Shown: piece by piece, positions 36,416 through 64,000 of the stretch
How the letters are laid out: every line of letters starts with the position of its first letter
Position numbering within the stretch: position 1 is the first letter of the stretch
Source of the DNA: Mesocentrotus franciscanus
Taxonomy: Eukaryota > Echinodermata > Echinoidea > Camarodonta > Strongylocentrotidae
Direction of reading: 5' to 3'
Length of the DNA: 64,000 nt
Assembly (NCBI GenBank): GCA_037976565.1
Contig: CP137666.1
Location: 4,630,060 to 4,694,059, forward strand
Translations under genes and position numbers: made by a program
Notes under the pieces: model-generated
Database searches by the model: none
Told to the model about the DNA's origin: nothing
The model's input: the letters and a program-made list of their open reading frames with translations, nothing else

Positions 36416-37124
36416 CTATATCTCTGTTTTATTATTATTTATTTAGTTTGTTTTGTCCGTTTTATTTCATTTATCTTTATCTTTCCATCTATTCAATAAT
36501 TTCTTTACTGGCAATATTCTTATTTTAATATTTATTTGTTGTTGTTGATACATCTTGTACAGCACGGCTGAAGGAAATCAAATTTTTTTCATTACATCAA
36601 TTTTGTGATTATGGTTGAAAACACATCAAAACATGCTAGATATTCAATTAATAGGTAAAACAATATATAAATCCATTGGGAGAAAATTAAGTAAATGTTA
36701 TTTCTTGACCCATGGGATATGATCATGTATAGAAAATAGCCAATGTATGGGGTTAATGTAGGAGATGAAGTGAGGGATATAAAGTGAAGATGGGAGGGAG
36801 TGAGGGAGTGAGAAAGCAAAGATTAAGTGACAGGATGAGAAAGATAAGAGGATAAAAAACAACGTAGTAAAGTGAAGACAGTGAAAAGAATGGAAGGTAA
36901 AACGAGGAAGAAGAAAGTCTGTGAGAAAGGACAGAAAAGTGACGGATAGTAAAAGAAAAGTGGGTAAGATAGGGGATAAATTGAGAAGGGAAGAAAGAGA
37001 CGGAGGGTAGGGATAGCAGGAAAATGGAGAAAGAAAGAATAGAAATGAGAGGTCAGGGAAGGGCTAACAGTTTAGAACAAAATTGCTGAGCCTTTTAGAT
37101 ACTGAATAATACAACACAAAGTCA
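36416..37124. other. Short spacer between convergent genes, with a GA-rich tract
   Basis: No gene seen. At about 36740-37070 the plus strand is strongly purine-biased (GGGAGGGAGTGAGGGAGTGAG and similar). The two flanking genes end toward this spacer. Confidence 0.5.
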
Positions 37125-37145
37125 ATGCAATATGAATACAAATAT

Positions 37146-37151
37146 TTTATT
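37146..37151 (-). terminator. Candidate polyadenylation signal of the MEGF10-like gene
   Basis: AATAAA on the minus strand (TTTATT on plus). The cleavage site would fall about 10-25 bp to the left, facing the HDGF-related gene end. Confidence 0.4.
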
Positions 37152-39657
37152 TACAATTATCACAATAACAAAATTTACAGACTTAAAATATCAGATTTAC
37201 AGGCAAGTTAAAATTGCACCATACTGGACTATTACTTTTCTCCACATTACACTTAAAAAATGCAGTGATCCATATATTTCTTTATCAATATATTAAAAAC
37301 ATTATTATCTCATTTTAATCTATTTTCTTCTTGGAATTACTTAAAAATAATCCCATAACTGATTGATAAAAATTGATTGTTGGTTGAAGGGGATACTAGT
37401 AACCTAGATAAGTATTAATTAATTTATAATCCCTCCACTTCATTTGATTGTACATGTACATATATCATTGTGTACACTTTTATTTCATTTTTTAAAAAAT
37501 AAATTCAATTCAATTCCATTTTTAAAATTCAATAAAAGAACTTTTGCCATGAGTAGTGTTACCGGTACCTGCATTGCAATAAAGCCACTTCAATTGCATT
37601 CATTTGATATCAAAATAGTCAATACACTTGATTTATTGAAGTATTATGCTTTCAAATAATGTTGGATAATCTTAGCAATTTATTTCAACATAATATATAA
37701 ATGACTTCCCTCAAAAAAGTCACTATTTTTCTGTCACTTTTAACATATTGAAAGAGATCAAGTTGAAGAAATTATGGGTACTAGGTACCAACTCTCGGTA
37801 ATTTAAGGGATCGATTTGATGAATGACATTAATTACCAAACATAAAAATGATCAAGTCACATTTTAAGTAACAGAAATATCTCGAGGAACTGGAAAGCAT
37901 TTCACACTACATACAGAACACACTTCAACACAGAATATTTGGCAAAACAATGGATTATTAGTATGTATCATTAAAGAATTCAATAATAAAATTAAAACAT
38001 ATACAGATGAAGGTAGAAATCATGAAAGAGAATATTAGTATCAAAATGTAATAGAATTGATTTTTACTTGTTTACAATATTTCAGAATAAATTGTTATCA
38101 CAAACATAAAGGAAAATATAATTTTTGCAAAAAATAGGAATAAAAAGATGTGAAAAGGAAGACACATTCATGTATCTTACAGTAATGATGACTTGTAACC
38201 CCATCCCCCCCCCAAAAAAAAAGATCAAAGAATAAATCTAGATAAAGTTGTAAACATGCCAAGATAATTCAAAGTCAATTGTCTAAATCTATGGCAATTT
38301 TTATTTGCTCTTTTTTAAAGCATCTTAATGCTATCATATTTTTAACTTTGACTGACTGACTGACAAATCTTCTATGGCTACTTGAATGTCTTTCAGCTGT
38401 TTAGTTGTAAATCTTTTATCCATTTAAAAGCGCAAGATAATTCATAATTCAGAGTCTAATATAAACATGGTAACCAGAACAAAAACTTCTGGTGGAAGTG
38501 AAATATTTGTGGTCTAGAATCCTCAATATTATTCAAAAGAAGTTGAAAGGTCAGCATAATAGTTAGAAAAGGAAGACTAATATATCGTATCAAGCATTAA
38601 CCCAAAATATTATCCAACTGCGGATACTTCTCTAGCACACTGTTATTATGATACCAACTTAAAGCTAATTTCCCTAGAAAAAAAATGAAGAAAAACAATT
38701 CTTCAATGGTAATTTCCATTTTGCTTGCCAGCAAATTATGTATGGTACAATTTACACTTGTTTACATAATTACAATTGAGCATGATTATATACAGAGAAA
38801 TGATTAATATTCACAATCATGAAAAAGGAATTCATTCCAAGAGTTGATTTACATACATGGTACATCATATACAAAATGATTATGTTAATAAAATAGTGAA
38901 CTAACTGCTATATTACAACCTTGTCTTAAACGTATATATATTATCCATCACCATCATATAATGTTTATCTTTGCTTTGGTGGGCAGATAAATAAATCAGA
39001 AATTTGACATGAACTTTCATCTACTTCATATTATCCTAGTCATATCAATGAGACCGATACCAGACTGACAACAGATCAAGCATAAGCTTAACCAGAATGA
39101 CCGCAAAGTGGTCAGTTTAGAGTTGGTTTGGCAGGGTGACTTAGGTACATTTAAAACCTAAGAAAACACAAGATATGGCATTGCATGGTAAACACACTTC
39201 CTGTGCATTCTTTATTCCACTAGAAAACAAAAGATGACACCTATATTCAATACAAAAGCAACAGGCAGACATGTAGACAAAAATCTCACAATTAGTTGGA
39301 TTTATTGGCAAGTTATCAGGCAAAACAAAATAAGGATTGCAATAACTTATAAATATTGAAAGAAACAAGTGTTTATTGGAAGAAAGAGAAGCAAGAGTCA
39401 TGAACCCTGTTTCAGAAGGCAGCCAACGAGCAAACACTAAACTTAAATACATACACGGTTAATGAGTTAATCTCATTTTCCCCATTTCAGTGGAAGCATA
39501 TTCTATCTTTATTCCATGAAGTTTTAACAATATGAGTTGCATTATTTTCTAAAAAATCAGAAAATGGGTTCATCAATATAAATTAAAAATAAAATGTTAT
39601 ATCCTTCAAGGCCTACTGTCTGCAAAAATATTTCATTTTGTAGGTCAATTAAATTCA

Positions 39658-39730
39658 GCGATGCTTTAACCATGAGTGGTAAGGCATTGGAGTTCTTAAC
39701 AAGAGACCCAGGTCCAATTCACAGGAGAGA
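39658..39730 (+). repeat. tRNA-like sequence, probable SINE relic
   Basis: GAGTGGTAAGGCATTGGAG resembles a tRNA A-box arm and GGTCCAATTCACAG resembles a degenerate B box, at tRNA-like spacing. It does not form a clean cloverleaf, so a decayed tRNA-derived SINE head is more likely than a tRNA gene. Confidence 0.35.
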
Positions 39731-41168
39731 TATATTTACAATCTTCCAGTTTTTCCATAGGATGACACTACGGAGTCTTGCTTAAATTTACTACCCAACC
39801 ATTTTTTTTCCCCATTTTCTTTCAAAATGCTTAAACTTTGAGAAACTGGGTATACACTAAAGAAGGAAAAAAACTTGTAGTCTTTTATTGGAAAATGATG
39901 TATACATGCAGAAGCATACATGATAACATGGATTAATATTGCAATGTCACATGAAGAAGCAAAGTAAATCTAGATGAGCAAGGTCTTCATACATGTTCTG
40001 TAGTTTCATTCACTTCTTCTCATCAATCACTTTATTGTGCAAACTGCATACCCATTACATGTAAGTAAGTACCTGATATGTATCAAAGTACTTATTCTGA
40101 TTACAAAGGCAATTATTTTTAAGTACACTGCTTTTAACTTATCTCAAGTTTCAAATTATTCTCTGCACAGTTTATCTTCTTCTTATCCATTTAGAAAGCA
40201 ATTTAAATGCATGAACAATTTCATCTTTCACTTTTTAGTTAGTGAAATTGCAACCTAAACACATGTATATCAGAGTGCTACTTAAAGATCTTACTTGTAT
40301 ATTATATATATTCGCTTTTATAAAAGTCTCTCTGGCGTCATTAGCATTTGGAGGTTATATAGATGTGGATTAAGTACACAACTGTTGCAAATGACAAGTG
40401 TGAGAATGAAACGTACTATACACGGTGTAACTTGATGTGAAGTCTATGCAATGATATTACACTGGAGGGCTTCAAGTCTACCTGCAATCCTGAAGGTATA
40501 TACAAATGAATGCCAACTGCATACACACACTTCATTGAAAATACTGCAAATGGTAATTCTTGTTTGCTCAAGTTCTTAATGTTGCTTTTATAAAACAAAC
40601 AAGGCACAACTATTTCATTTAATGATGAATCTAGTGTATTCTGCAGTAGTTCCATTAGTTATATATTCTTAAAATGTTTACAATATGCTTTCAGAATGAT
40701 TCATGGAACCATTAAGCATATCTTCCTCATTTATATAAATGAATTCTCTGTACTGTTGGTAAATGAATGAACCACAATTCATACTGAACCACTTAAACTA
40801 AAAGAACAACCAGGTAGTAACCTTTTCCACATTTTATTAAAGTAGATTTAGATCTGGAATCTGCATAAAATAGTTCATCTGGATTAAGAGGATTAATCCC
40901 TAACTTAATTGGGATTCTGGTCACCTATGTATCTTCTCTCCAGTTATCTTTAAGCAGCAGACAGCAAGGAACTGTGTAAGCAATCCCTTGGCTTGAGAAA
41001 TTCCACAAGAGTAGACAAAAGCTTGTCCAGCAAGTTTTAGGGTTAGTAGAAAGCTGCACTACATGCTAACAGCTACATACTTCTAGTTCACAACTTGCTC
41101 CATCGTAATCTCAAAGACCTACGAGTACAGTAATGAGTTTCTAGAGATTGTCTACCCTACAGAAATGC

Positions 41169-61815
<20,647 letters not shown>

Positions 61816-64000
61816 CTGTAATAAATAAAATACAAGGAGAAATACATAATACATTAATTACAGTATGGTAAAATATCAAGTGAACTAAAGAAAAATGGGG
61901 GAGAGCGAGAAAGAGAGAGAGAGAGGGAGAGAGAGAAGGGGAGAGGGAGGGAGAGGAAAGAGAATAAAGAGAACAGAGGAAGAACAGTGAGAATTAAGAT
62001 AGAAGAGAGAAGAGATAGAAGAGGGGAAAACAACGAGAGTGCAAAGACAGCAGAGTGAGCAGGAGAAACTGAAAGATGTCAGGACAGAGAGTACAGTATA
62101 TTTATAGGATGATCAAATTTGTAGACTGAGAAATCATGAAATTAGATAAGATATGGCATAGAATTATAAAGAGGGCCAAAGACTGAGTAATAGTGACTTA
62201 AATGGTAAATGTAGGTAGAAAGATGAGAAAATGGTGGGTGCATGACGTAAACAGCATCGCAGCATCCCAAGTGCTGTCAGAATGCTAGCATATCAATGGC
62301 ATACTCGTACATTGTTACATAGAGTTGTGGTTGACCTAGATATGAATGCTGACTGAAGACCAACTCAATCCTCTCACAAAAACACTTTTTGGGAAAAAAT
62401 ATGAAATGTTGGTGGCTGAAAACATGTTTGCGGTTGTGTATGGTACATGTATGTGAATTTCATCCCTATCCCAAGAGGGGAAATGATGTCATTTTAAGAG
62501 AGGCAGATTTGTGTTGTAATCTGTGCCAAAGAATACTTCCTTAGTTTACTTTCCTTCCTCAGACCAACTTTTCTTCACCATTTTCAATTCTAATTTCAAG
62601 TAGATTATTTCATGAACTATAGACTAAACACAATCACCATCTAAATTTCCGTTTGTTTGATAGTAAGATAGAGATTTGCTTTAAACATAATCAAATAGAC
62701 AGTAGAATTAGTTGTGAAGTACCTACTGTAAATCGCTAATATAAAATTGTGATTTCCAATATTCAAGATACCACAATAATAAATTAACACAACATTTTCA
62801 AAGCAGGAATTTCCACTACCGGTTCATAAACATCCATTGAAACAAATAGCAAATAAAAAAATTGGTTAAAATATCTTGTCAGCACATCATTTTTCATGAC
62901 GATATGAAGACACCGATGAATAAATGTGTCCTAAACTACAGCACATGTACAGTACATAACAAAAATCAGTATATATAACTCATCTGCAAGCAAGTGTTTA
63001 GAAATATAATCATCATTCCATCCCTTAAGCTTAAGCTCCATTACCATGCTACCGATTTAAGCTTTATGAACGCACAGACTGTAATAGATAATGTGCAATG
63101 ATGCACAGGAGCACCCTTATGGTTGATCAGGCTTGCACCTTTACGAGAGGGAAATTTTAAATCACACGTAAGTCCGAATGTCATCACGAAGATCCTGTAG
63201 AGCTAGATAATCTTGCTGACTAAAAATGGAGTAATGTCAAAAGAGTCAGGATCACGGAGTAGTCTTAGTGATTCTAGCATTATACATGTATATAATGTGT
63301 AGGAACCAGTATGCAGGCAAATCAATAGCATTAATCTTATTTACTGCTATGTGCGGCAATGAAAATTGCTCTGTATCAACTATTCTGTGGATTTGATAAT
63401 CTGGTAAGTATATTTATTCAAATGAGGGTAAGCAGTGAGTTAAACAAATGGAATAACTACATTAAATTACATTGTCTTCTATACTATTCATTGCTGATCA
63501 TTATGAATGAAAAAATTGCCTATCATTTACATGTAATGTCATGTAATAAATTATAGACACATAAATATTCTATGAATATACTTATGGCTCAAAAGTACTG
63601 TCACTGTTATACAAAAAAAAAGCAAACATTTATTGTTTACCCATCTTTCATTATCCATCTACTGCTACTAATCTTGACACAATTCGATCTTGCCTATCAA
63701 AAAGCAGAGTAGAGGATCTCTCAACTGTAATTTCCTTTCCCCTCCAACTATTCTGTAACATTTGACCTTTAACTAATATCTGGATCCCATTATTTAATTG
63801 TTAGGTTCCTTAGACTGGTCACCTCTCATTGATATTCTCAGAATGGTCTTGGACCAGCTGTGAATGTTGAAAGAGCTAGATTCCTAATTCACATTTTCAG
63901 AGTCTGACCAATATTCTGTATAACACAATCAAAAGTACTGATGGAATATTCTTGATAACAAGTTGAGTGTTTTTTCATGTCCATGCAACAAATAATATGT
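61816..64000. other. MEGF10-like intron sequence to the right edge
   Basis: No further EGF exon was recognised. It includes a GA-rich tract at about 61900-62075. The next upstream exon must lie beyond the window. Confidence 0.5.
61900..62075. repeat. GA-rich low-complexity tract
   Basis: GAGAGAGAGGGAGAGAGAG and similar purine-only runs next to a MEGF10-like exon. Confidence 0.88.

Larger units (their letters stand above)
37125..41168 (-). other. Probable 3' UTR of the MEGF10-like gene
   Basis: About 4 kb without exons between the stop codon at 41169 and a minus-strand AATAAA (37146-37151). The length is inferred from the absence of splice-consistent exons and from this signal. A transcript could end earlier. 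A tRNA-like relic sits at 39658-39730. Confidence 0.45.

Overview
This is an intron-rich metazoan nuclear DNA window, AT-rich and loaded with small inverted-repeat elements. Three conserved protein genes were assembled exon by exon: reading frame and intron phase agree at every junction, and GT and AG dinucleotides flank the introns. The gene set and the dispersed repeats (GGTCA-rich tandem arrays, purine-tailed retroelement ends, palindromic MITEs) fit an invertebrate deuterostome. An echinoderm such as a sea urchin is my best guess, but this rests on general resemblance and not on a database match.

Left part (1-4.2 kb, minus strand): the first three coding exons of CRPPA/ISPD, the cytidylyltransferase that makes CDP-ribitol for alpha-dystroglycan glycosylation. 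The start codon is at 4189, next to a small CpG-rich island (4214-4322). The gene runs off the left edge. Its introns hold a 1.1 kb foldback element (44-1170) and a 161-bp MITE (3281-3441).

Middle part (8.2-36.4 kb, plus strand): a complete HDGF-related gene (HDGFL2/PSIP1-like), with 16 coding exons and 1135 residues. It has an N-terminal PWWP domain, a long charged coiled coil, an integrase-binding-type (IBD) domain and a long acidic tail with four PEYG repeats. Its early introns are full of repeats: a 151-bp tandem array carrying DR1-type AGGTCAAAGGTCA motifs (8.6-9.7 kb), a second array of about 160-bp units (12.2-13.7 kb), and a 7.4 kb Harbinger/PIF element (15.19-22.62 kb). That element carries a decayed Myb/SANT-like gene and one exon of a HARBI1-type transposase.

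Right part (37.1-64 kb, minus strand): the 3' 20 coding exons of a MEGF10/MEGF11 (Draper/CED-1 family) engulfment receptor. There are about 14 EGF-like repeats, mostly one per phase 1-1 exon, then one transmembrane segment and a cytoplasmic tail of about 290 residues with YxxI and NPLF motifs. The signal peptide and EMI domain lie beyond the right edge. The 3' UTR appears to be about 4 kb, and this gene converges tail to tail with the HDGF-related gene, leaving about 0.7 kb between them.

No rRNA, standard tRNA gene, CRISPR array or viral gene was seen. The three genes are not functionally linked. The unusual content is in the mobile and repetitive DNA and in protein features outside the conserved domains.
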